NCBI GenBank assembly: GCA_026002695.1 | Contig: BOCB01000053.1 | Location: 1 to 10,381 of the forward strand | Direction of reading: 5' to 3' | DNA from: Synergistales bacterium | Lineage (GTDB): Bacteria > Synergistota > Synergistia > Synergistales > Synergistaceae | DNA length: 10,381 bases | In this document: piece after piece, positions 1-5,200 of the stretch | Layout of the letters: every line of letters begins with the position of its first letter | How positions within the stretch are numbered: the first letter of the stretch is position 1 | Translations under genes and position numbers: made by a program | Notes under the pieces: generated by a model | What the model saw: the letters and a program-made list of their open reading frames with translations, nothing else | Database searches by the model: none | What the model was told of the DNA's origin: nothing

Positions 1-280
1 CCCCGCGTACCGCGTCGTTCCTCTGCGACGCTGACCCGGCTCTCGGGGCGCGGGTGTAAATCAAATTTACACCCTTCTCCTTGAACGCGGGTAAAAATTT
101 CAGGGCGGCGTCCTTGGTAAGCTCATCGTCGCTCGCGTCCCATACCGAGACCTCAAAATCAATGCTGTCCTGCCTCAGCAAACCGGGCAGGGCTATTTCG
201 GCTATTGCCTCGGCTCTGTTTTTCGTCGCGATTATTACGGTTACATACGGCATGGGGTCAGCTCCCTCGGAGAGTTCCAT
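1..280 (-). CDS. Family 2 glycosyltransferase, N-terminal part (runs off window)
   Basis: On the minus strand an open frame starts at ATG 280-278 and is still open at base 1, so only about 93 residues are visible. The peptide has the start of a GT-A fold: a first beta strand YVTVIIATKNR at residues 12-22, an acidic stretch VWDASDD after the second strand, and an AGSASQRNDAV segment like the R..G.a.aRN region that shapes the nucleotide-sugar pocket in GT2 enzymes. Such enzymes move a sugar from a nucleotide donor to a glycan or lipid acceptor at the inner membrane face. Two starts are possible: ATG 280 behind AGAGGA, or ATG 253 behind GAGGGAG; the second begins directly at the family-typical MPYVTVII. 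The codons just after ATG 253 are duplicated at 1003-1046. The acceptor and the rest of the enzyme cannot be seen. Confidence 0.72.
   Translation of the reverse strand, partial: MELSEGADPMPYVTVIIATKNRAEAIAEIALPGLLRQDSIDFEVSVWDASDDELTKDAALKFLPAFKEKGVNLIYTRAPRAGSASQRNDAVRG
221..264. repeat. 44-bp direct repeat, left copy
   Basis: This copy matches 1003-1046 at 43 of 44 positions, with one T/A difference in the middle. It contains the minus-strand ATG 253 and the first codons of the glycosyltransferase. The two copies bracket the PIN-domain module and are 782 bp apart, start to start. Confidence 0.85.
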
Positions 281-309
281 CTTGTTCCTCTGTTCGGTGT
301 TTACCGTTA

Positions 310-492
310 CTATTCTCCGCCTATATCCTTTACGATTTTGAATCCGTATTGTTTTGTAAGCTCGCGCATATCCTCGTCCATGCGCCTGTAAAATTCGTCT
401 TTGCCCAGCCTCTGCATATCTTCGTACATTTGAACACGAACCAAGTCAATCCAATTATCACAGCCATTGATTCGGTTATCAGTCGAAATCAT
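310..492 (-). CDS. Small acidic hypothetical protein paired with the PIN-domain gene
   Basis: This 60-residue protein starts at ATG 492 with an ideal ribosome-binding site (GGAGGTG, 7 nt before the ATG) lying inside the end of the PIN-domain gene. The two genes overlap by 14 nt, so translation is probably coupled. The peptide is rich in Glu, Asp, Arg and Lys (YEDMQRLGKDEFYRRMDEDM in the middle) and is predicted by eye to be mostly helical, with no membrane segment. I do not recognise a named family. Overlap with a PIN nuclease and the small charged form fit an antitoxin or partner protein; that role is inferred from context. Most PIN-type systems place the antitoxin first, so the order here would be reversed. 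Confidence 0.7.
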   Translation of the reverse strand: MISTDNRINGCDNWIDLVRVQMYEDMQRLGKDEFYRRMDEDMRELTKQYGFKIVKDIGGE

Positions 493-967
493 CGTAACTC
501 ACCTCCACGGGAGTGCAGATAAATGGCGCGGGGTAGTCGTTGAGTCTATTTATTGCTTCTACTGCGGCCTTTGTTGAAATTTTGTTGATATGTTTGAAGT
601 TAAGGCTGACAATACAGTCAAGGGCGTATACTGCCGCTATTGCTATATGTATCCCATCCATCTTGTACCTCGTCGGTACGATTCCGGCCTTGACGTACAA
701 ATCTGCTAAACTTTCTGCCCTGTCGTCTTTTTCAAGAATAATCACTTCATAATCTCTTACAAGCTCCAGCATTTTCTCTTTCTTTGCCGTATCGGCAGTA
801 CTATTCAATTCTTCAAGAACATAAACCGACGTGAACGGTTTTAGATTCCCTGTTCTGAACTTATCAAACATGATACGCGTGTCACGGCAAAATTCACGCC
901 CTTCTTCAATATATCTGTTAAACATCGTCGTTTCCAAGTATAAGCGTAAATTTCGTATCCTAAACAA
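479..967 (-). CDS. PIN-domain ribonuclease-like protein (VapC-like toxin candidate)
   Basis: The protein has about 160 residues, the size of a single PIN domain. The order of acidic motifs fits PIN nucleases: LYLETTMFN near residues 9-17, VLEEL at 50-54, MDGIHIAIA at 103-111, and SLNFKHI at 121-127, where a final Asp is often replaced by Asn. PIN domains cut RNA with Mg2+ or Mn2+ and are the toxic half of many type II toxin-antitoxin modules. The start is doubtful. TTG 967 is directly abutted by the purine-rich AAAGGGG, leaving no spacer. The better-placed codon, nine bases further in, is ATA (958-956), which would give a more family-typical beginning (RNLRLYLETT). An ATG-to-ATA change may have weakened or lost the start. 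It is followed, with overlap, by the small gene 310-492. Confidence 0.72.
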   Translation of the reverse strand: MFRIRNLRLYLETTMFNRYIEEGREFCRDTRIMFDKFRTGNLKPFTSVYVLEELNSTADTAKKEKMLELVRDYEVIILEKDDRAESLADLYVKAGIVPTRYKMDGIHIAIAAVYALDCIVSLNFKHINKISTKAAVEAINRLNDYPAPFICTPVEVSYDDFD

Positions 968-1002
968 CCCCTTTCAGGCTACAGTATATCGCAAAACATC
1001 CA

Positions 1003-1046
1003 TTTCGTCGCGATTATAACGGTTACATACGGCATGGGGTCAGCTC
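1003..1046. repeat. 44-bp direct repeat, right copy
   Basis: This is the second copy of 221-264. On the minus strand it carries the glycosyltransferase start (MPYVTVIIATK) but then diverges and stops within eight codons, so it is a dead fragment. On its other side it is fused to the end of the DUF1902-like remnant. Confidence 0.85.
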
Positions 1047-1183
1047 TATCAGCTCCGGCGCGGCAAAGCGGACACGTTCTATCAAAGCGTCAAGAGAACC
1101 TGATTCCAATATGAGTCCCGGTATGTCGCAATCCATACAGCGGCTTCACTATCCCATGACAGGCTGATGATATATTCCGGCAT
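1023..1183 (-). pseudogene. DUF1902/HicB-like antitoxin remnant, frameshifted
   Basis: ATG 1183-1181 has an excellent ribosome-binding site (GAGGAGG, 7 nt spacer). The first frame reads MPEYIISLSWDSEAAVWIAT, characteristic of DUF1902-type small antitoxins, and then runs to a stop at about 1080. A second frame picks up the rest of the family pattern: DIPGLILESGS followed by LDALIERVRFAAPELIEL. The missing piece lies where an ATSDDIPG stretch would be expected. A short deletion between two GCGACA-like words at the WIAT/DIPG junction would explain the frameshift. The end is replaced by sequence of the 44-bp direct repeat. Family members act as antitoxins or partially folded HicB-like proteins. 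Here the gene is very likely inactive unless the frameshift is a sequencing error. Confidence 0.68.
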
Positions 1184-1302
1184 TCGAGCGCCTCCTCATA
1201 ATGTTTTAATTATTAGTATACAACAAACAATTAGAGACGCAATAGATTCAAATTTTCCGCACAAGTTAACGGAACGTGCGAATGCGGGAAAACAGCGGCG
1301 GG

Positions 1303-1335
1303 GGAACACGGGCGGCATCCTGCCGCCCGTGTTCC
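1303..1335 (-). terminator. Perfect 15-bp hairpin behind the FkbM methyltransferase gene
   Basis: The arms 1303-1317 and 1321-1335 are perfectly complementary, GC-rich, and separated by 3 bases. The hairpin begins 6 nt after the methyltransferase stop codon. No long U-run follows on the minus strand, so it is either an imperfect intrinsic terminator or an RNA 3'-end stabiliser. A weaker outer pairing (ACAAGTT at 1261-1267 with AACTTGT at 1336-1342) surrounds it. Confidence 0.6.
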
Positions 1336-1341
1336 AACTTG

Positions 1342-2187
1342 TTATAATCTGTCGGCTATTTTCGCGCACTCCCTCGATAGTTTCCTGAAAACCCTTCTCA
1401 TGAATTTCACCGCGCAGCCGTCTTCCTTGTTTTGTATGATTCGTGTGAAAGGTTCCTCCTCATGACGAAAGGCAGCGCGTACAATATCATACTCGGCGGC
1501 GTGAGCCGCAATGCCGGCGATATTGTTCTCTGTTTTCGAGCGCGCCTCGTCGTTGCGCGTATCGACGTAATAACGATTTATGCCGTGCTTGTAGGAGAGC
1601 GTATACCCATTGCCGAGCAGAATATCTTCCCACCTGTCATGGCATGGTATCGATGTTCCGGGTATCGTCGCCTCCATGACGAAAATCCGCGGACGGAAGC
1701 GATTGAAGTCCAATCCCTCTAACACGCTTCTCTCGAAGCCCTCTACGTCTATCTTACAAAAATGTATGGGTTCGTCAGCTTTCACATTCTCGGACAAAAT
1801 ATCGGTAAGCCTCCGCACGAGCACACTCTCTTTTTTGAGCGTATCCTTGGATCCGTGAATCCAACTCCGAGGATCGCTCAATGTTTCCGGATCACATGTC
1901 GTGCCCATATCGGCTATGTAAAACTCCATCTCACTCTCTTCACCGCCGGCTCCGACGTTGAGGTTTATATCCCTTTTTCTGTACTGACAAAGCTCTGAAA
2001 ACCTGTCCTTCAGGGGTTCTATGTTAATTCCTCTCCAACCGGCATCGTAAAAAGCCTTCGTTACTGAAAACTCACATGGAGAATTTGCGCCCACGTCCAC
2101 GTAAAATCCGTTTTCCACATCGAGCAGCATTATGCTCAGTATCAGGTCCTCGTAATCCTGGGAGTACATCAGAAATTTACGCTTCAT
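1342..2187 (-). CDS. FkbM-family SAM-dependent methyltransferase
   Basis: This 281-residue protein has the two hallmarks of the FkbM family (Methyltransf_21): the SAM-binding loop FYVDVGANSP at residues 28-37, followed by a strand ending in INIEP at 54-58, and the family signature KIDVEGFE at 145-152. These enzymes transfer a methyl group from SAM, usually to a hydroxyl of a sugar or polyketide; in gut and host-associated bacteria they often sit in surface-polysaccharide clusters. The nearby glycosyltransferase fits that role, but the substrate cannot be read from the sequence. The last 60 or so residues are charged and lie outside the conserved core. The start ATG 2187 has GGGAG six bases upstream. 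An inverted repeat covers the start codon, and a variable tetranucleotide tract lies 77-120 bp upstream. Confidence 0.85.
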   Translation of the reverse strand: MKRKFLMYSQDYEDLILSIMLLDVENGFYVDVGANSPCEFSVTKAFYDAGWRGINIEPLKDRFSELCQYRKRDINLNVGAGGEESEMEFYIADMGTTCDPETLSDPRSWIHGSKDTLKKESVLVRRLTDILSENVKADEPIHFCKIDVEGFERSVLEGLDFNRFRPRIFVMEATIPGTSIPCHDRWEDILLGNGYTLSYKHGINRYYVDTRNDEARSKTENNIAGIAAHAAEYDIVRAAFRHEEEPFTRIIQNKEDGCAVKFMRRVFRKLSRECAKIADRL

Positions 2188-2212
2188 GGCATACTCCCGC
2201 GAGCATGAAGCG
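2180..2212 (-). promoter_or_regulatory. Inverted repeat enclosing the FkbM start codon
   Basis: CGCTTCATG (2180-2188) pairs perfectly with CATGAAGCG (2204-2212), leaving a 15-base loop. In minus-strand mRNA the start codon lies in the stem and the GGGAG ribosome-binding site in the loop. This could reduce initiation, or the palindrome could be a protein-binding operator. I see the symmetry directly; the regulatory effect is inferred. Confidence 0.45.
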
Positions 2213-2617
2213 CAACGGTACGCTTAAAAAAATACTTTTGAAATACTGAGCGCAGTCTACCTTAGTGAGTGAGTGAGTGAGTGAGTGAGTGAGTGAGTGA
2301 GTGAGTGTACTCGCTCACCGCCGAGCTGTCAAGCGTTTTTTGCAATTTTGCCCCGTAGTTCACATTATTTATCCGCGTCATTTTTATTTTGCCCCTTCCC
2401 TCAAATATTTTGGCGTGCAAAGATATTATCATACGGTATATGTATTTTCAATATGAAAATCTTTTATGCGCGTGTCGGTCCGGAAATGATATACTTAGTA
2501 AGCTTAGTAAGCGCTTTCGCCTATGTACGAAGCGCCGAACTCATGGTTTTTTGTACTTATTAGGCTCCTAACAATAAATTAGCCTTTCCCTAAAAATAAC
2601 AGCGAGAGGGGATATGT
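2188..2617. other. Divergent intergenic region between FkbM and Rpn genes
   Basis: This 430-bp AT-rich region separates two divergent genes and must hold both promoters. It contains the AGTG microsatellite and, at 2511-2536, a small hairpin built from GCGCTT and AAGCGC. A weak promoter-like pair (TTGTAC at 2551 and TAAATT at 2575) precedes the Rpn gene but matches consensus poorly. The ribosome-binding site of the Rpn gene is GAGAGGGG at 2604-2611. No convincing gene is present on either strand. Confidence 0.5.
2264..2307. repeat. AGTG tetranucleotide microsatellite, 11 units
   Basis: AGTG is repeated without interruption eleven times. The last units, GTGAGTGAGT, can fold back on ACTCGCTCAC just downstream (9 of 10 pairs). 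Such tracts change length by slipped-strand mispairing. Here the tract lies in the divergent promoter region, 77 bp upstream of the FkbM start, so length changes could alter promoter spacing or structure. Confidence 0.9.
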
Positions 2618-3658
2618 ATGAGCTATCAGGGAGTCTTGACGCCGGATAAAGAACGCGAATTTCGAGAGTTGGAGCGGCAGGGGCGGCTGCCGAAAAAGAT
2701 CAACCGCTTCGGAGACAGCTATCTCAAATTTCTGCTCGCCGCGCCGGAACGAAAGTGGCTGCTGCTCGATCTGCTGAACGCGATAATGAGCGTTCTCGGT
2801 TACGAGACGATGAGCGACATCAAACCGACGGACAGGGAACTGTCGCCTGATATCTCGGACGGCAAGGGCATAAGATTGGATTATCTCGGCACGACGCCGT
2901 CGGGGCGCAAGATTGATCTTGAGTTCCAAAAACGCCGTGACGAGGAATTTATAAAGCGGGCTCTGTTTTGCGGCAGCTCGATTATTCACAGACAATTGGA
3001 GAGCGGCAGCGACTATCATAATATCCGTCAGACTATTTTCATAGGGTTGTTGGATTTTACGCTCTTCGACGAAGAACCTTGGTACTGGGATTTCCTGTTG
3101 GCGAACCTCAAAAGCGGGAAGATTTTGACGAGCGATCTGCTTTTGATATTTATCGAGATGAAAAAGCTGACAGGATTATTGGACGACCTGCGCAAGCGAG
3201 TGAAGCGCGGTGAGTTTGACGGACAGGATCCGATCTCGCGTCTTATGGTGTGGGGCGGATATGTTACAAGCAAGGGGGTGGACATTGTGTCGGAGGTAAT
3301 GACTCAGGACAAGGTCTTCACTGAGGTAATGAAGGCGGAGAATGACTATTGGGGCAACAGCCGAAACAGATATATCCAGTATCTGGAGGAAAAACACGAG
3401 CGCGACGCGCTGTCCGTGATAACGAGCGCCGAACGGCGCGGCGAAGCCAAAGGGTTAGCTAAGGGGTTAGCCAAGGGTGAAGCCAAAGGGTTAGCCAAGG
3501 GCGAAGCCAAAGGGTTAGCTAAGGGTGAAGCCAAAGGGTTAGCCAAGGGAAAGGCGGAAATCGCGAAAAACCTCCTCAGTTTGGGTGTAGACTACGAAAC
3601 TATTATTAAGGCAACCGGTATGTCCGTCACAGAAATTGAGTCCTTGCGCGATAAATAA
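2618..3658 (+). CDS. Rpn family recombination-promoting nuclease / PD-(D/E)XK transposase-like protein (RpnL)
   Basis: The 346-residue protein has the layout of Rpn/PDDEXK_2 proteins. The N-terminal nuclease domain (about 30-190) opens with FGDSYLKFLLA, then has a catalytic Asp in GIRLDYLG (Asp88) and the E-x-Q variant of the PD-(D/E)XK motif in IDLEFQK (Glu102, Gln104). A helical C-terminal part follows from about residue 200. It contains ten 4-residue GxAK/GKAE repeats (residues 275-314) and a conserved tail (LLSLGVDYETI...LRDK). Rpn proteins are DNA endonucleases; E. coli members act as anti-phage toxins kept in check by a C-terminal fragment made from the same gene. The start has GAGAGGGG 6 nt upstream. 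The region coding for residues 200-346 is copied four more times immediately downstream. Confidence 0.88.
   Translation: MSYQGVLTPDKEREFRELERQGRLPKKINRFGDSYLKFLLAAPERKWLLLDLLNAIMSVLGYETMSDIKPTDRELSPDISDGKGIRLDYLGTTPSGRKIDLEFQKRRDEEFIKRALFCGSSIIHRQLESGSDYHNIRQTIFIGLLDFTLFDEEPWYWDFLLANLKSGKILTSDLLLIFIEMKKLTGLLDDLRKRVKRGEFDGQDPISRLMVWGGYVTSKGVDIVSEVMTQDKVFTEVMKAENDYWGNSRNRYIQYLEEKHERDALSVITSAERRGEAKGLAKGLAKGEAKGLAKGEAKGLAKGEAKGLAKGKAEIAKNLLSLGVDYETIIKATGMSVTEIESLRDK
3272..3289 (+). promoter_or_regulatory. Internal ribosome-binding site and GTG start inside the Rpn gene
   Basis: AAGGGGGTG at 3272-3280 can pair with the 3' end of 16S rRNA over nine bases with one G-U wobble. It is followed 6 nt later by an in-frame GTG (3287, codon 224). 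Two in-frame ATGs follow at codons 228 and 238, each preceded by GAGGTA but with too short a spacer. The site is preserved in all five copies (GTG at 3287, 3732, 4106, 4479 and 4901). Confidence 0.55.
3287..3658 (+). CDS. Predicted internal product: RpnS-like C-terminal antitoxin
   Basis: Starting at the internal GTG, the same frame as the nuclease gives a 123-residue protein holding only the helical C-terminal region, with no catalytic residues. In enterobacterial Rpn systems such separately translated C-terminal proteins bind and block the full-length nuclease, and the dimerising helix contains 4-residue repeats whose number varies between strains. This one has ten such repeats (Lys-rich GxAK) and then LLSLGVDYETIIKATGMSV and LRDK. 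What I see is the internal start and the repeat tract; that the short product is made and acts as antitoxin is inference by homology of arrangement. Confidence 0.5.
   Translation: MSEVMTQDKVFTEVMKAENDYWGNSRNRYIQYLEEKHERDALSVITSAERRGEAKGLAKGLAKGEAKGLAKGEAKGLAKGEAKGLAKGKAEIAKNLLSLGVDYETIIKATGMSVTEIESLRDK
3440..3559 (+). repeat. 12-bp coding repeat (GxAK), 10 units in the parent gene
   Basis: There are ten tandem 12-bp units coding GEAK or GLAK and ending with GKAE. The corresponding tracts downstream have 4, 4, 8 (one unit carrying an extra base) and 4 units, which together with one inserted base in copy 2 accounts for all length differences between the large copies. Confidence 0.9.
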
Positions 3659-4032
3659 GTTTGACGGACAGGATCCGATCTCGCGTCTTATGATGTGGGG
3701 CGGATATGTTACAAGCAAGGGGGTGGACATTGTGTCGGAGGTAATGACTCAGGACAAGGTCTTCACTGAGGTAATGAAGGCGGAGAATGACTATATGGGG
3801 CAACAGCCGAAACAGATATATCCAGTATCTGGAGGAAAAACACGAGCGCGATACGCTGTCCGTGATAACGAGCGCCGAACGGCGCGGCGAAGCCAAAGGG
3901 TTAGCTAAGGGGTTAGCCAAGGGAAAGGCGGAAATCGCGAAAAACCTCCTCAGTTTGGGTGTAGACTACGAAACTATTATTAAGGCAACCGGTCTGTCTG
4001 TCACAGAAATTGAGTCCTTGCGCGATAAATAA
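3659..4032 (+). pseudogene. Rpn 3' copy 2, frameshifted; possible 81-residue product from 3787
   Basis: Compared with the parent, this copy has one extra base near 3795 (CTATATGGGG in place of CTATTGGGG). Translation from its GTG 3732 would end at 3908 with an unrelated tail. The extra base places an ATG at 3787, preceded by AAGGCGGAGA, in frame with the rest of the domain. This leaves an 81-residue open frame (3787-4032) that begins MTIWGNSRNRY, has four repeat units, and keeps the whole conserved tail. The copy is therefore broken as a standard cassette but may still make a shorter C-terminal protein. Confidence 0.65.
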
Positions 4033-4105
4033 GTTTGACGGACAGGATCCGATCTCGCGTCTTATGATGTGGGGCGGATATGTTACAAGCAAGGGGGTGG
4101 ACATC

Positions 4106-4405
4106 GTGTCGGAGCTAATGACTCAGGACAAGGTATTCGCGGAGGTAATGAAGACGGAGAATGACTATTGGGGCAACAGCCGAAACAGATATATCCAGTA
4201 TCTGGAGGAAAAACACGAGCGCGACGCGCTGTCCGCGATAACGAGCGCTGAACGGCGCGGCGAAGCCAAAGGGTTAGCTAAGGGGAAGGCTGAGGGGAAG
4301 GTTGAAATCGCGAAAAACCTCCTCAGTTTGGGTGTAGACTACGAAACTATTATTAAGGCAACCGGTCTTTCCGTCACAGAAATTGAGTCCTTGCGCGATA
4401 AATAA
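4106..4405 (+). CDS. Rpn 3' copy 3: free-standing RpnS-like antitoxin candidate
   Basis: This copy has an intact frame of 99 codons from the conserved internal GTG, with the same AAGGGGGTG ribosome-binding site, to the usual LRDK stop. The frame stays open upstream to a TTG at 4010 that overlaps the end of copy 2, but that start has no ribosome-binding site. It has four repeat units (GEAK GLAK GKAE GKVE) and several private changes (for example GAGCTA for GAGGTA, and CGCGGAGG for CACTGAGG), so it is the most diverged copy. With no nuclease domain it could act only as a regulator or antitoxin of the upstream Rpn, or be inert. Confidence 0.5.
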   Translation: MSELMTQDKVFAEVMKTENDYWGNSRNRYIQYLEEKHERDALSAITSAERRGEAKGLAKGKAEGKVEIAKNLLSLGVDYETIIKATGLSVTEIESLRDK

Positions 4406-4827
4406 GTTTGACGGACAGGATCCGATCTCGCGTCTTATGATGTGGGGCGGATATGTTACAAGCAAGGGGGTGGACATTGTGTCGGAGGTAATGACTCAGG
4501 ACAAGGTATTCACTGAGGTAATGAAGGCGGAGAATGACTATTGGGGCAACAGCCGAAACAGATATATCCAGTATCTGGAGGAAAAACACGAGCGCGACGC
4601 GCTGTCCGTGATAACGAGCGCTGAACGGCGCGGCGAAGCCAAAGGGTTAGCTAAGGGGCTAGCCAAGGGCGAAGCCAAAGGGTTAGCTAAGGGTGAAGCC
4701 AAAGGGTGAAGCCAAGGGAAAGGCGGAAATCGCGAAAAACCTCCTCAGTTTGGGTGTAGACTACGAAACTATTATTAAGGCAACAGGTCTGTCCGTTGCG
4801 GAAATCGAGTCCTTGCGCGATAAATAA
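4406..4827 (+). pseudogene. Rpn 3' copy 4, frameshifted inside the repeat tract
   Basis: The frame from GTG 4479 runs through six GxAK units and then meets TGA at 4707-4709. The seventh unit has 13 bases instead of 12 (GGGTGAAGCC where GGGTTAGCC is expected), so the tail LLSLGVDYET...LRDK is out of frame. The predicted product has 76 residues and lacks the C-terminal segment. Slippage or unequal exchange within the repeat is the likely cause. Confidence 0.7.
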
Positions 4828-4900
4828 GTTTGACGGACAGGATCCGATCTCGCGTCTTATGGTGTGGGGCGGATATGTTACAAGCAAGGGGGTGGACATT

Positions 4901-5200
4901 GTGTCGGAGGTAATGACTCAGGACAAGGTATTCACTGAGGTAATGAAGGCAGAGAATGACTATTGGGGCAACAGCCGAAACAGATATATCCAGTATCTGG
5001 AGGAAAAACACGAGCGCGACGCGCTGTCCGTGATAACGAGCGCTGAACGGCGCGGCGAAGCTAAGGGTGAAGCCAAAGGGTTAGCCAAGGGAAAGGCGGA
5101 AATCGCGAAAAACCTCCTCAGTTTGGGTGTAGACTACGAGACTATTGCCAAGGCAACCGGTCTGTCCGTTGCGGAAATCGAGTCCTTGCGCGATAAATAA
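4901..5200 (+). CDS. Rpn 3' copy 5: free-standing RpnS-like antitoxin candidate
   Basis: This last copy is intact from the internal GTG, behind AAGGGGGTG, to LRDK and stop: 99 codons. It has four repeat units (GEAK GEAK GLAK GKAE) and a slightly altered tail (ETIAKATGLSVAEIESLRDK). The frame is open upstream to 4796 across the copy 4/5 junction. It shares the GTTGCGGAAATCGAG end with copy 4 but the GTG variant at 4861 with copy 1, a mosaic pattern. Its role is inferred as for copy 3. Confidence 0.5.
   Translation: MSEVMTQDKVFTEVMKAENDYWGNSRNRYIQYLEEKHERDALSVITSAERRGEAKGEAKGLAKGKAEIAKNLLSLGVDYETIAKATGLSVAEIESLRDK

Larger units (their letters stand above)
3214..5200 (+). repeat. Five-copy tandem array of the Rpn 3' region
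   Basis: The units begin with GTTTGACGGACAGG and end with the stop codon TAA: 3214-3658, 3659-4032, 4033-4405, 4406-4827 and 4828-5200 (445, 374, 373, 422 and 373 bp). The first is the end of the intact gene. Outside the 12-bp tract the copies differ at only a few positions, and the differences are shuffled between copies, which suggests recent duplication or gene conversion. The unit length without the tract difference is 3n+1, so each junction shifts the frame and no copy is read as a fusion with the one before it. Confidence 0.95.

Noticed and set aside
2551..2580. Promoter for the Rpn gene (TTGTAC and TAAATT)
   Set aside because: Both boxes match consensus poorly and the region is AT-rich, so such pairs arise by chance; it is not listed as a feature.
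3440..3559. The 12-bp tract as a DNA-level iteron or origin
   Set aside because: It is strictly in frame and codes a 4-residue periodic helix within a known variable region of Rpn proteins; a coding explanation suffices.
3028..4899. Repeated minus-strand frames beginning MSTPLLVTYPP
   Set aside because: They recur only because the underlying plus-strand copies recur. They are antisense to the Rpn copies and lack start signals.
3659..5200. CRISPR-like or satellite reading of the tandem repeats
   Set aside because: The units are about 373-422 bp, contiguous without spacers, and are clearly copies of the Rpn coding sequence.
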